A DNA stretch of 39,373 bases, from NCBI GenBank assembly GCA_017440965.1, contig JAFSGH010000046.1:1-39373 (forward strand), read 5' to 3'. Positions 7,670 to 16,291 of this stretch are shown piece by piece. Source of the stretch: Clostridia bacterium (GTDB lineage Bacteria > Bacillota > Clostridia > Oscillospirales > Acutalibacteraceae). A program made the translations under genes and the position numbers. Under the pieces are notes generated by a model that saw only the letters and a program-made list of their open reading frames with translations, searched no databases and was not told where the DNA came from. Positions within the stretch are counted from its first letter, which is position 1. Every line of letters starts with the position of its first letter.

Positions 7670-8851
7670 ATGACAGGATTACTTATAATCATTTATATTA
7701 CATTTATTTCATTAGGACTGCCTGATTCTCTTTTCGGTGTATCTTGGCCCGTTGTGCATAAGGAATTCGGGACGCCTGAGAATTTTGCTTCGCTTTACAG
7801 TATAATAACAGGTTTCTGCACGGGCGGTGTCAGCTTTGTTTCGGGATGGCTTATAAGAAAATTCGGAACAGGTAAGGTAACTTTCTTTTCTACTCTTCTA
7901 ACTGCAATAGGTCTTCTCGGTATAAGCTTTTCGCCTAATATAGTCATTATGATGCTTTTCACCGTCATTATCGGATACGGTGCAGGTGCAATTGATACGG
8001 GACTCAATAATTTTGTATCGCTTCACTATAAGGCAAGGCATATGAATTGGCTTCATTGCTTCTGGGCTCTGGGAGTCACAATGAGTCCCATGATAATGTC
8101 GGCCTTCCTCGGAGGAAACGGCACATGGCGTAACGGTTACAGAGCAGTAGCAATTATTCAGTTTGCTATTGCAGTTATTATTTTTGTTTTTCTGAAAAAG
8201 TGGAACGTAACGCCCGTGAATGCTGTCAGCACAGATAAGACAGAGCAGGCTCCTCCGAAGAAAAGCTTTTTTGATATAATAAAAACCAAAGGTGTATTAA
8301 CAAGTATACTGTCGCTCGGTCTTTATTGCGGCGGAGAATTTATGATAAGCACCTGGGGCGCAACATATGCGGTTAATGCTTTTGCGGCTTCTCCTGATGA
8401 GGCAGCAAAATGGATTTCCCTTTATTTCGGCGGTATTATGATCGGAAGGATAATATCCGGCATCTTATCGGAAAGACTTTCAGATAACACTCTTATCAAG
8501 GGCGGTATGCTTATTGCGGCATCAGGTATGATCGTTCTTATTCTGCCGTTTGGGAGAATCGCTCTTGCAGGACTTTTTCTTGTGGGTATCGGGTATGGTC
8601 CTGTTTTTCCGAGTGTTCTTCACAATATTCCTGCAAGATTCGGTGCGGAATATTCAGCTGATATAACAGGATTTCATATGGGCGGTGCTTACGCAATCGG
8701 TTTTTTGATTCAGCTGGTTTTCGGTTATGCCGCAACTGCCACAACATTTGAAGTAACCCCCTTTGTACTTCTTACCCTTTGTGTCGGAGTGATCGGTGCA
8801 ACCATCAGTACCCTTAGAATGCTAAAAATGTCGAGTCATAATAAAGCTTAA
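7670..8851 (+). CDS. MFS transporter, sugar permease-like
   Basis: 393 residues and about 12 hydrophobic segments, the size and pattern of a major facilitator superfamily symporter. The opening GLPDSLFGVSWP and the loop GWLIRKFGTGKV resemble fucose-permease-like members that import sugars. A cytosolic loop near residues 185-205 (KTEQAPPKKS) separates the two six-helix halves. It is the first gene of a plus-strand operon: uxaB begins 53 nt after its stop. The context offers two candidate cargoes: a hexuronate for UxaB/UxaA, or a peptidoglycan-derived amino sugar for the NamZ/MurQ pathway. The sequence does not decide between them. Confidence 0.85.
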   Translation: MTGLLIIIYITFISLGLPDSLFGVSWPVVHKEFGTPENFASLYSIITGFCTGGVSFVSGWLIRKFGTGKVTFFSTLLTAIGLLGISFSPNIVIMMLFTVIIGYGAGAIDTGLNNFVSLHYKARHMNWLHCFWALGVTMSPMIMSAFLGGNGTWRNGYRAVAIIQFAIAVIIFVFLKKWNVTPVNAVSTDKTEQAPPKKSFFDIIKTKGVLTSILSLGLYCGGEFMISTWGATYAVNAFAASPDEAAKWISLYFGGIMIGRIISGILSERLSDNTLIKGGMLIAASGMIVLILPFGRIALAGLFLVGIGYGPVFPSVLHNIPARFGAEYSADITGFHMGGAYAIGFLIQLVFGYAATATTFEVTPFVLLTLCVGVIGATISTLRMLKMSSHNKA

Positions 8852-8904
8852 GACTCTTTTCTAAATGAATGGCTTTATTAATAATACTAAGATTGGTGAC
8901 TGAT

Positions 8905-10221
8905 ATGAAGGAAACAGTAATTCAGTTCGGAGAGGGTAATTTTTTAAGAGGCTTTTTTGATTACTTTCTTGATGTAATGAACAAAAAAGGCTTGTATGAT
9001 GGTAAGGCAGTTGTTATTCAGCCGAGAGAGGGCGGAAAATGCGCTCTGTTGAATGCTCAGGACAATAAATATAACCTTTATTTAAAGGGGGTTGAAAACG
9101 GCGAGATAAAGAGGGAGCATCATTTTATTGAAGCAATTTCAAGATGCATTGACCCTTATAAAAGCTTTGAAGAATATATATATCTTGCCGATGATCCCGA
9201 TTTTCGTTTTATTGTGTCAAACACTACCGAAGCGGGAATTGCCTTTGATGAAACCTGCCGTTTTGACGATAAGCCTTGTAAAAGCTTTCCCGGGAAGCTT
9301 ACACAGCTTCTTTTCAGACGATATAAAAAAGGGTTGTGCGGTTTCATAATTCTGCCCTGTGAGCTTATTGACAATAATGGTACAGAGCTTAAAAAATGTG
9401 TTCTGAAATATGCAGAGCTTTGGAAGCTTGAAGCCGGCTTTACCGATTGGCTTGAAAGTGAAAATCAGTTTGTGAATACTCTTGTTGACAGAATCGTTAC
9501 AGGGTATCCTTCAGATGAAACAGCAGCTTTACACCCCGACGATAAGTTTCTTGATACTGCAGAAATTTTTCATCTCTGGGTTATTGAAGGTGATTTTGAA
9601 GATGAGCTGCCTCTTAAAAAAGCAGGCTTCAATGTCATATGGACAGACGATGCAAAGCCGTATAAGAAAATCAAGGTGAGAATTCTCAATGGTGCTCACA
9701 CGTCGCTTGTGGCAGGTGCGCTGCTTTCGGGAATCGAAACTGTAGGCGAAGCAATGAATGATGATGTAATATCTCAATTTCTCAATAAATGTATGAAAGA
9801 GGAAATCTTGCCGACAATCGGCGAAAACGAAGAAAGTACCTCTTTTGCAAACAGCGTTTTTGACCGTTTCAGAAATCCTTTTATAGCTCATAAATGGCGT
9901 TCAATAGCACTTAATTCAGTGAGTAAATTCTCGGTGCGTGTTCTTCCTACGATTCTCGAATATAAGGAAAAAAACGGTATTTATCCTAAACGCCTGACAC
10001 TTTCTCTTGCAAATCTCATTTATCTCTATAAGTACGATATGCCTGAGGATGCTGAGAGCGTTGTTGAAACAATGAAAAACAACAGCATTGCAGAAATTCT
10101 TGCCGACAGCTCATTATGGCAGACAGATCTTTCTGAAATGGCTGAAACTGTAACAGAATACTGCAACAGAATTGACGCACTCGGTGCAAAGGAAGCAATG
10201 AAATGGATACTGTCAGAATAA
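8905..10221 (+). CDS. uxaB: Tagaturonate reductase (altronate oxidoreductase)
   Basis: 438 residues; a long-chain mannitol dehydrogenase family NAD-dependent oxidoreductase that interconverts D-tagaturonate and D-altronate. Visible signatures are QFGEGNFLRGFFDYFLD at the N-terminus (nucleotide-binding region) and KVRILNGAHTSLVAGALLSG in the middle, the family's catalytic lysine/NGAHT region. The 438-residue length is somewhat below that of E. coli UxaB (about 483). The start is the ATG at 8905, 6 nt after GGTGA; an upstream in-frame ATG at 8869 has no ribosome binding site. The 3' end overlaps uxaA by 19 nt, indicating translational coupling. No uronate isomerase (uxaC), kdgK or kdgA is present in the window. 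Confidence 0.9.
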   Translation: MKETVIQFGEGNFLRGFFDYFLDVMNKKGLYDGKAVVIQPREGGKCALLNAQDNKYNLYLKGVENGEIKREHHFIEAISRCIDPYKSFEEYIYLADDPDFRFIVSNTTEAGIAFDETCRFDDKPCKSFPGKLTQLLFRRYKKGLCGFIILPCELIDNNGTELKKCVLKYAELWKLEAGFTDWLESENQFVNTLVDRIVTGYPSDETAALHPDDKFLDTAEIFHLWVIEGDFEDELPLKKAGFNVIWTDDAKPYKKIKVRILNGAHTSLVAGALLSGIETVGEAMNDDVISQFLNKCMKEEILPTIGENEESTSFANSVFDRFRNPFIAHKWRSIALNSVSKFSVRVLPTILEYKEKNGIYPKRLTLSLANLIYLYKYDMPEDAESVVETMKNNSIAEILADSSLWQTDLSEMAETVTEYCNRIDALGAKEAMKWILSE

Positions 10222-11576
10222 ATGAAAAGGATAATGTCTGTGTAAGCCTTGAAACAGGGCATAAAATAGCTGTTTGCGACATCGAAAAGGGTGCGGATAT
10301 TATCAAATACGGATATCCCATCGGATATGCAACCGAAAATATAATGCAGGGAGAGCATGTTCATTCTCACAACATGAAAACAAAGCTCGGAGATATTCTG
10401 TCTTATGAATATGCCCCGTATTTTGAGGAGCTGTCGCAGGAAGAGCCGTTCACAATTAATGCATATATCCGCGAAAACGGTGACATCGGCATCAGAAATG
10501 ATATATGGATAGTTCCTACTGTCGGTTGTGTAAACAGTATCGCGAAGACTCTTTCGGAAAAAACAGGTGCGATCTGCTTTTCACATCCTTACGGCTGCAG
10601 TCAGCTTGGCGACGATATGAAAATCACTCAGCTTATTTTACGCGGGCTTATCAGGCATCCCAATGCAGGCGGAGTGCTTGTTCTCGGATTAGGTTGTGAA
10701 AACAATAATATTTCTGAAATGAAAAAAGTCCTCGGTGAAACAAATGATAAGCGTATACGTTTTCTTTCGGTGCAGGACTGTGAGGATGAAATTTCAGAGG
10801 GTAAAAGGCTGATTTCAGAGCTGAAACTAATTGCTTCAAAAGATGTAAGACAAAGTGTGTCTGCTTCAAAGCTTAAAATCGGTCTCAAATGCGGTGGCTC
10901 TGACGGATTTTCAGGTATTACTGCAAATGCTGTTGTAGGTAAGGTTACTGATAAAATCTGTGCCATGGGCGGGGTTGCAGTGCTGACCGAAGTCCCCGAA
11001 ATGTTCGGTGCAGAAACCGTGCTTTTTGACAGGTGCATAAACAAAGAGGTTTTCGCAAAAGGTGTTGACCTTATCAATAGGTTTAAGCAATATTTCATAG
11101 ACCATGGACAGCCCGTTTCAGAAAACCCTTCTCCGGGCAATAAAGAGGGAGGAATCACAACTCTTGAGGAAAAATCCCTCGGTTGTATTCAGAAGGGAGG
11201 AACAGCTCCCGTTGTTGATGTTTTGGATTATGGTGAAATCGTAACAAAAGCGGGGCTTAATCTTCTGAACGGTCCCGGAAATGATATTGTTTCTATCACA
11301 AATCTTGCAGCGGCAGGCTGTCATCTGATACTTTTTACAACAGGAAGGGGGACACCTCTCGGCGGTGCCGTTCCTACAATAAAAATTGCATCAAATGACA
11401 GTATAGCAACAAAAAAATCTCATTGGATCGATTTTTCGGCATTCGGCTTTGATAAGGATTATAAGGCTGATGAACTGACAGAGCTTATAAAAAAGGTTGC
11501 TGACGGCACTCTTACTAAAAATGAGATTCTCGGCAACCGTGAAATTGCAATATTTAAAAACGGTGTTACATTGTGA
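10203..11576 (+). CDS. uxaA: Altronate dehydratase
   Basis: 457 residues. UxaA family: converts D-altronate to 2-keto-3-deoxy-D-gluconate, using iron or another divalent metal. An N-terminal SAF-like domain (about residues 10-60, ending HVHSHNMKT) is followed by the catalytic part with RNDIWIVPTVGCVNSIA, the HPYGCSQLGDD cysteine/histidine motif, GLGCENN, GLKCGGSDGFSGITANAVVG and, near the C-terminus, GPGNDIVSITNLAAAGCHLILFTTGRG (given in pieces; only key residues matter). It starts inside the end of uxaB with ribosome binding site AAGGAAG, so the two are translated in tandem. Together they perform two consecutive steps of galacturonate breakdown. Confidence 0.92.
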   Translation: MDTVRINEKDNVCVSLETGHKIAVCDIEKGADIIKYGYPIGYATENIMQGEHVHSHNMKTKLGDILSYEYAPYFEELSQEEPFTINAYIRENGDIGIRNDIWIVPTVGCVNSIAKTLSEKTGAICFSHPYGCSQLGDDMKITQLILRGLIRHPNAGGVLVLGLGCENNNISEMKKVLGETNDKRIRFLSVQDCEDEISEGKRLISELKLIASKDVRQSVSASKLKIGLKCGGSDGFSGITANAVVGKVTDKICAMGGVAVLTEVPEMFGAETVLFDRCINKEVFAKGVDLINRFKQYFIDHGQPVSENPSPGNKEGGITTLEEKSLGCIQKGGTAPVVDVLDYGEIVTKAGLNLLNGPGNDIVSITNLAAAGCHLILFTTGRGTPLGGAVPTIKIASNDSIATKKSHWIDFSAFGFDKDYKADELTELIKKVADGTLTKNEILGNREIAIFKNGVTL

Positions 11577-11624
11577 TTATTGATTTATCTATAAAATGCT
11601 TAGTTTTTATCGGAGGTGTGAAAC

Positions 11625-12692
11625 TTGTTCGATAAGTCGATAAAACTTATTGAGGACGGAATCGGAACAGCATATCCCTGTGCCGCAGTTGCCGTCGGAA
11701 TAGGTCATAAGGTGCTAAGAAGAGAATTCTTCGGTCACCGTCAGATTCAGCCGAAGATACTTAGTATTACTGAGGATACACTCTTTGATCTGGCATCCGT
11801 CTCAAAGGTAGTAGCCACTGCTATGCTCACCTTAAGTTTTGAAGAAAAAGGCATTTTACCGTTATCTGCAAAGCTCAGTGAGATTTTCGGACGGACGGGA
11901 AATTTCGGTGATTGCACTGTTCACCATCTTCTGACTCATACCTCGGGTTTGCCTGCGGGACTTCCGCTTTATGATATGATGAAAAGCAAATTTGATATGC
12001 CGTATATTATATTCGATGCAAAAAAGCACTGTGATCCCGGTGAAGAGGTATGCTATTCCTGTATGGGATATATTGTTTTACAGTGCATCCTTGAGTTTGT
12101 CGGCGGACAGCCCTTTGAGGATCTTGTTGATGAATATGTATTTTATCCTCTCGGTATGGAGAAAAGCTGTTATAATCCGCTGTTACATTATCCCGGAGCA
12201 TCCGAAATTCCGATTGCCGCAACAGAAAAATATCCTCATTCGGGAGAATGGGCAACGGGACATGTTCACGATGAAAACGCTTATTTTCTTGGCGGAATCA
12301 GCGGAAATGCGGGTGTGTTTTCAACTCTTGATGATATGATAGCATTTGTGGGAATGTGCTCGGAAAAAGGAATTGCAAAAAACGGAAAGCGCTTTTTGTC
12401 CGGAGAACTGTTTGAGAAAGCTGTCACTAATTTCACGCCTGATAAAAAGGAATCGAGAGGTCTCGGCTTTCAGATCAAAGGAGATCAGGAGTTTCCGGGA
12501 GGAAATTGTCTTTCTGACGGAAGCTACGGACATACAGGCTTTACGGGAACCAGCTTTTATGTTGATAAAAAAACAGGGCTTTGGGGAATTTTTCTTACTA
12601 ATGCCGTTCATTACGGCAGAGAGAACAGAAATGAATATTTCAAAGTCAGAAAAAGCTTTTACGATTCAATAATTTCTGAATTTAACATCTGA
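11625..12692 (+). CDS. Serine hydrolase of beta-lactamase (class C/AmiE-like) family
   Basis: 355 residues. Beta-lactamase/transpeptidase-like fold: SxxK motif S58-V-S-K61, a Y144-S-C triad in the place of YxN, and a late GHTGFTG loop in place of the KTG motif. TTG is the start codon, supported by a perfect GGAGGTG site (11612-11618) at 6-nt spacing. No signal peptide is visible, so the enzyme is probably cytosolic. In Bacillus subtilis a related serine hydrolase (amiE/amlB, formerly ybbE) is encoded beside namZ and acts on the lactyl-peptide amide of muropeptides. The NamZ gene follows here after 15 nt, so the same role is likely. An esterase activity cannot be excluded. Confidence 0.85.
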   Translation: MFDKSIKLIEDGIGTAYPCAAVAVGIGHKVLRREFFGHRQIQPKILSITEDTLFDLASVSKVVATAMLTLSFEEKGILPLSAKLSEIFGRTGNFGDCTVHHLLTHTSGLPAGLPLYDMMKSKFDMPYIIFDAKKHCDPGEEVCYSCMGYIVLQCILEFVGGQPFEDLVDEYVFYPLGMEKSCYNPLLHYPGASEIPIAATEKYPHSGEWATGHVHDENAYFLGGISGNAGVFSTLDDMIAFVGMCSEKGIAKNGKRFLSGELFEKAVTNFTPDKKESRGLGFQIKGDQEFPGGNCLSDGSYGHTGFTGTSFYVDKKTGLWGIFLTNAVHYGRENRNEYFKVRKSFYDSIISEFNI

Positions 12693-12707
12693 GGGATGGC
12701 GGAAAAT

Positions 12708-13820
12708 ATGAAATATAAGGTTTTATGCGGTGCAGATGTAATTGCCCGTGACGGAGCTTACTTCAAAGGTAAATGCGGACTTATTACCAATCATACGGGT
12801 GTTCTCAGAGATCTTACATCTACGGTCGATATGCTGAAGGATATCTGTGATCTTAGGGCACTTTACGGGCCTGAGCACGGTGTCAGAGGTGATAAACAGG
12901 CAGGTGAGGATGTATCATCGTATTTAGACGAAAAAAGCTCAATTCCCGTATACAGTCTCTATGGAAATGATACCAAGGAAGCTAAAAGAACAATTGCTTC
13001 GCTTGATACTTTGATTTTTGATATTCAGGATGTGGGGGCAAGATTTTATACATATCAGTACACTATGACGGATGCAATGAGGCTTTGTGCTGAGCACGGA
13101 ATCCGCTTTGTTGTTCTTGACCGTCCTAATCCCTTGGGGGGAGTTAAGGCAGAGGGAACTGTGCTCGAAAGACGGTTTTCTTCCTTTGTCGGAAGATTTC
13201 CCACCCCGACAAGATGTGCATTGACTGTCGGAGAATTTGCTTCTATGATGAATGACACCGAGAATATCGGCTGTGATCTTACGGTGATATCTATGGAAGG
13301 CTGGAAAAGAGATATGTATTATGATGATACGGATCTTGTGTTTATTCAACCGTCACCTAATATTCCGACAGTTGACACAGCTTTTTCATATATCGGCACG
13401 TGTATTTTTGAGGATACTGATTTATCAGAGGGAAGAGGTACGACAAAGCCCTTTGAGATGATAGGAGCTCCCTGGCTTGACAGCGAAAAGGTGATAGCAC
13501 TTACGGGAAAGACTGAGGGTGTTATTCTTAGAGTCTGCTCTTTTACGCCCACTTTTTCTGATTATAAGGATGTTTTTTGCCACGGTATACAGCTTCATAT
13601 AACAGACCGTGAAGCTTTTTCGCCTTTTGAGACAGGTATTAGACTGTTTGATGCTGTCAGAAAGGCTCATAAGGAGTTTACTGCCGACGATTCCGTTACA
13701 AAGCTTCTCGGTACGGACAGAATATTAAGTCCTGAGGTATCTGTGGACAGCTTTCTTCGTGAGGAGGCAGAAAAGGTGTCTCAATGGCAGGAATTCTCAA
13801 AAAAATGGTATCTTTATTAA
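12708..13820 (+). CDS. namZ: Exo-beta-N-acetylmuramidase NamZ (DUF1343)
   Basis: 370 residues. DUF1343/NamZ family, which removes terminal MurNAc from the non-reducing end of peptidoglycan fragments. Landmarks are CGLITNHTGV, YGPEHGVRGDKQAGE (with the conserved Glu/His), FDIQDVGARFYTY, VLDRPNPLGG, QPSPNIPT and EGRGTTKPFE. Unlike B. subtilis NamZ (known to be secreted), no signal peptide is present, so it presumably works on imported fragments. ATG at 12708 is favoured, since GGCGG and GAGGG lie at reasonable spacing; the in-frame ATG at 12696 sits on top of GAGGG. It is last in the operon, with a strong terminator 32 nt downstream. MurQ and a MurNAc-type kinase are encoded just beyond on the opposite strand. 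Confidence 0.92.
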   Translation: MKYKVLCGADVIARDGAYFKGKCGLITNHTGVLRDLTSTVDMLKDICDLRALYGPEHGVRGDKQAGEDVSSYLDEKSSIPVYSLYGNDTKEAKRTIASLDTLIFDIQDVGARFYTYQYTMTDAMRLCAEHGIRFVVLDRPNPLGGVKAEGTVLERRFSSFVGRFPTPTRCALTVGEFASMMNDTENIGCDLTVISMEGWKRDMYYDDTDLVFIQPSPNIPTVDTAFSYIGTCIFEDTDLSEGRGTTKPFEMIGAPWLDSEKVIALTGKTEGVILRVCSFTPTFSDYKDVFCHGIQLHITDREAFSPFETGIRLFDAVRKAHKEFTADDSVTKLLGTDRILSPEVSVDSFLREEAEKVSQWQEFSKKWYLY

Positions 13821-13851
13821 GCATAATATGGTTATATTTTGCAGCAAATAT

Positions 13852-13887
13852 AAAAGGATAGCTCTGAATACGGGCTATCCTTTTTTT
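13852..13887 (+). terminator. Rho-independent terminator of the MFS-uxaBA-namZ operon
   Basis: 11-bp stem (AAAAGGATAGC at 13852-13862 with 13874-13884), 11-nt loop and a run of seven T. It lies between two convergent operons. Confidence 0.9.
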
Positions 13888-13951
13888 GATATATTAAGAT
13901 GTAGGTGATGAATAAATGTATTGCAGAGCGGAAATTTAACGGAATCGTGCT

Positions 13952-15451
13952 TTACCAAGTATACTTTATGATCCTTCCGTCTATTTCCCATTCTTCGGGA
14001 GTAAGCGTGTCAAGGATATCAAGCGGTCTTATGGAGTGAGACTCATTGAAGACTCTGTAAGCCTCTTTTATATCTGCTTTTTGCTCATCGTCGATCGAAT
14101 CGGTGCAGGAAATAAACAGGGGAGTGTTCGAATAAGAAAGAAGATGTAGCCATTGCTTGTTCTTTTCCCACGGAATATTTTTCTCAAGAATACCGACACA
14201 ATCGGCGTCGCACATATAAAATACCTCATTGTGAGGAAGCCTGAAAGCGAGAGTGTTGACTCCCATTTTTCTTGTTCTTTCCCATTCTCTTCCGCTGGTA
14301 TCATCACCTGTTCTTGATAAATGAACAAGACCTGCCGAGAGATGAGATATTGTATTGCATCCTATAATATACATTTTGTCAGCAGTATCGTAAATAAGCT
14401 TATAAAGCTCTGTTACGATCTCTGCATTTGTTTTGGTTTTATCATAAAAATGCCAGGAGTCAAAATTAGTTATTGAAAAGCTGAGCTGACTTCCCCAATT
14501 GCCGAAAAGGTCATAGGTGGTGAAATCATGTTTCATAAGCTCGTACCCCCAGCTTTTGATGCGCTGAATGTCGGAGATTATATATTCTTTTACTTCGGGA
14601 TGAGTCGGATCGAGATATTTTGCTTCACCGTTACGGTGTATTCTCATTTCCTCGGTTAAAGCTGAATCTCTGTTGTGAAGAAGTCTTACCCAGATACCGG
14701 GACGGGCACCGAGAGCTCTTATTTCATCGGCAAGCTTTTTCATATCCCTGAATTTTTCGTTGGGAAGCCACGGACCTTCGCAGGAATTTATCTGCCAGCA
14801 GTCGTCAATAACCTGAAAAGGTCTGTTTTCTATGCCTTCAGAAAGGCTTACCTGAAGCTTTGTATCGGAAATTATCTGCTCATAGCTGCTGTTACCGTAG
14901 GCGTAATACCAGTTATTACCTCCGTAGATACGTTCCTTCGGAAGAACGCGGGAGACGCACATTTTATTGCAGAAATCCTTAAGCGCATCAAATACATTAC
15001 CGCTTTCATAATGAGAATATATAAATGTTGCAAGAAGCAGCCTTCTGCTATTGAGATGAACACCGCTTCCGCCGTTTCTTACATCTATAACTGCTGTGAT
15101 TCCTTTAGTATCATAACCGAAGCTCACAAATGAAGCGGCATTTGTTTTTACGCCGAAGCAAAAACTTTCTTCTTTATTTGTTGCTAAAAAATACCAGGGT
15201 AAAGCGCGGCTATTATCCTGAAGCCTTCTGAAGCCCAGGTCCCCGTAGCTTCTTTCCCAGGCATCGCCGAGAACAAGGGTATTTTCATCACTTACCATAT
15301 CCCAGTGAAGCTCAATAAAGCAGGGCTTTGATTCATTTGCTAAAAGAAAGAGATCGAATTCGTTATCTCTGAAAACCGCTTCAAGCTTTGCATCAGAATT
15401 TTCATTTTCGCAGATGATCTTCTTTGAAAAAGCATTAAGAGCAAAATTCAT
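13952..15451 (-). CDS. Clan GH-D (GH36/GH27-like) alpha-galactosidase-type glycosidase
   Basis: 499 residues. An N-terminal beta-sandwich (1-170) and a TIM barrel (about 170-450) as in GH36. Barrel landmarks: NNWYYAYG, IDDCWQ (215-220), ARPGIWVRL, the nucleophile region MKHD with D309, and the acid/base region RTGDD (D383/D384). The aspartate pair supports a retaining alpha-glycosidase, typically alpha-galactosidase or alpha-N-acetylgalactosaminidase. No signal peptide, so it is cytosolic. The ribosome binding site GGAAGG precedes ATG. It is the last gene of the kinase-murQ operon, 32 nt after murQ, suggesting the substrate is an oligosaccharide imported together with amino sugars. Exact linkage specificity is unknown. 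Confidence 0.85.
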   Translation of the reverse strand: MNFALNAFSKKIICENENSDAKLEAVFRDNEFDLFLLANESKPCFIELHWDMVSDENTLVLGDAWERSYGDLGFRRLQDNSRALPWYFLATNKEESFCFGVKTNAASFVSFGYDTKGITAVIDVRNGGSGVHLNSRRLLLATFIYSHYESGNVFDALKDFCNKMCVSRVLPKERIYGGNNWYYAYGNSSYEQIISDTKLQVSLSEGIENRPFQVIDDCWQINSCEGPWLPNEKFRDMKKLADEIRALGARPGIWVRLLHNRDSALTEEMRIHRNGEAKYLDPTHPEVKEYIISDIQRIKSWGYELMKHDFTTYDLFGNWGSQLSFSITNFDSWHFYDKTKTNAEIVTELYKLIYDTADKMYIIGCNTISHLSAGLVHLSRTGDDTSGREWERTRKMGVNTLAFRLPHNEVFYMCDADCVGILEKNIPWEKNKQWLHLLSYSNTPLFISCTDSIDDEQKADIKEAYRVFNESHSIRPLDILDTLTPEEWEIDGRIIKYTW

Positions 15452-15483
15452 TTCCGTTACCTTCCTTTGTCGGATATTTTGTA

Positions 15484-16287
15484 TTAATTATCATTGACCG
15501 CCTGTCTGATATCCCAGTTGTTTGCATCAAGCAGTTTTTCTGCTTTTTCTTCGGAGCAGGCGAGTATTTCAGCTGTTATATCGATCATTCTTTTGCGAAG
15601 CTTCTTGTTGCTCGGTCTTAGATTTATCATAAGGTTTTCATAAACATAACCGCATTTTACCATAGAGGCGGTGGAAAGCATATTGAGAATAATTTTTTGA
15701 GCAGTTCCCGCCTTCATTCTTGTGGAGCCGGTTATCACCTCAGGGCCTGTGTCGGCGCATATGTTGATATCTGCACTTTCACCCATTGAGGTGTCGGGAT
15801 TATTCACTATTGATACCGTTTTTGCACCGATGCTTTTTGCATAAAAAATAGCAGAAAGCACATATTCGGCAGAGCCTGAAGCGGAAATGCCGATAAGTAT
15901 ATCATTTTCGGAAAAATTATGAGAGGAAAGATCTGAAACTGCAGCCTCACCGTTATCCTCCGCATTTTCTGATGCAGAGAACATACATTTCTTTCCGCCT
16001 GCAAGAACGGCAATGAACAGATCGGGGGATACGCCGAAGGTGGGCGGACATTCTGAAGCGTCACAGACAGCAAGACGCCCTGATGTGCCGCTTCCGATAT
16101 AAAATACTCTGCCGCCGTTTTTTATTGTGTCGCTAACTGCATCAATTGCTCTTGAGATTTCAGGCAATGCTTTTTCAATTGCCTTTACTGCATTGAGATT
16201 TTCATCATTTATAAGCCTTGCAATGTCATACGTTGACATATTTTCTATGTTATTTGAATCGGGGTTTCGCATTTCTGTTCTTAGCAT
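15484..16287 (-). CDS. murQ: N-acetylmuramic acid 6-phosphate etherase
   Basis: 267 residues, SIS-domain lyase that cleaves the D-lactyl ether of MurNAc-6-P to give GlcNAc-6-P and D-lactate. Signature regions are complete: TEMRNPDSNNIENMST at the start, FYIGSGTSGRLAVCDASECPPTFG (key residues S66, S69, R71 and E79, the equivalent of the catalytic glutamate), the SASGSAEYV phosphosugar-binding loop and TGSTRMKAGTAQK. The C-terminus ends shortly after the helical region, a little shorter than E. coli MurQ (298 aa). The start ATG at 16287 has AGAGGTGAG 3 nt upstream, inside the last codons of the preceding kinase gene; an upstream in-frame ATG at 16329 would need a 42-nt overlap and is unlikely. 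Confidence 0.95.
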   Translation of the reverse strand: MLRTEMRNPDSNNIENMSTYDIARLINDENLNAVKAIEKALPEISRAIDAVSDTIKNGGRVFYIGSGTSGRLAVCDASECPPTFGVSPDLFIAVLAGGKKCMFSASENAEDNGEAAVSDLSSHNFSENDILIGISASGSAEYVLSAIFYAKSIGAKTVSIVNNPDTSMGESADINICADTGPEVITGSTRMKAGTAQKIILNMLSTASMVKCGYVYENLMINLRPSNKKLRKRMIDITAEILACSEEKAEKLLDANNWDIRQAVNDN

Positions 16288-16291
16288 CTTC

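Noticed and set aside
10628..11158. Minus-strand 176-codon frame inside uxaA
   Set aside because: Antisense to conserved uxaA motifs; Ser/Pro-rich composition typical of a spurious frame.
14675..15133. Plus-strand 152-codon frame antisense to the GH36-like gene
   Set aside because: Shadow of the real frame. No start signal, and composition mirrors the opposite strand.
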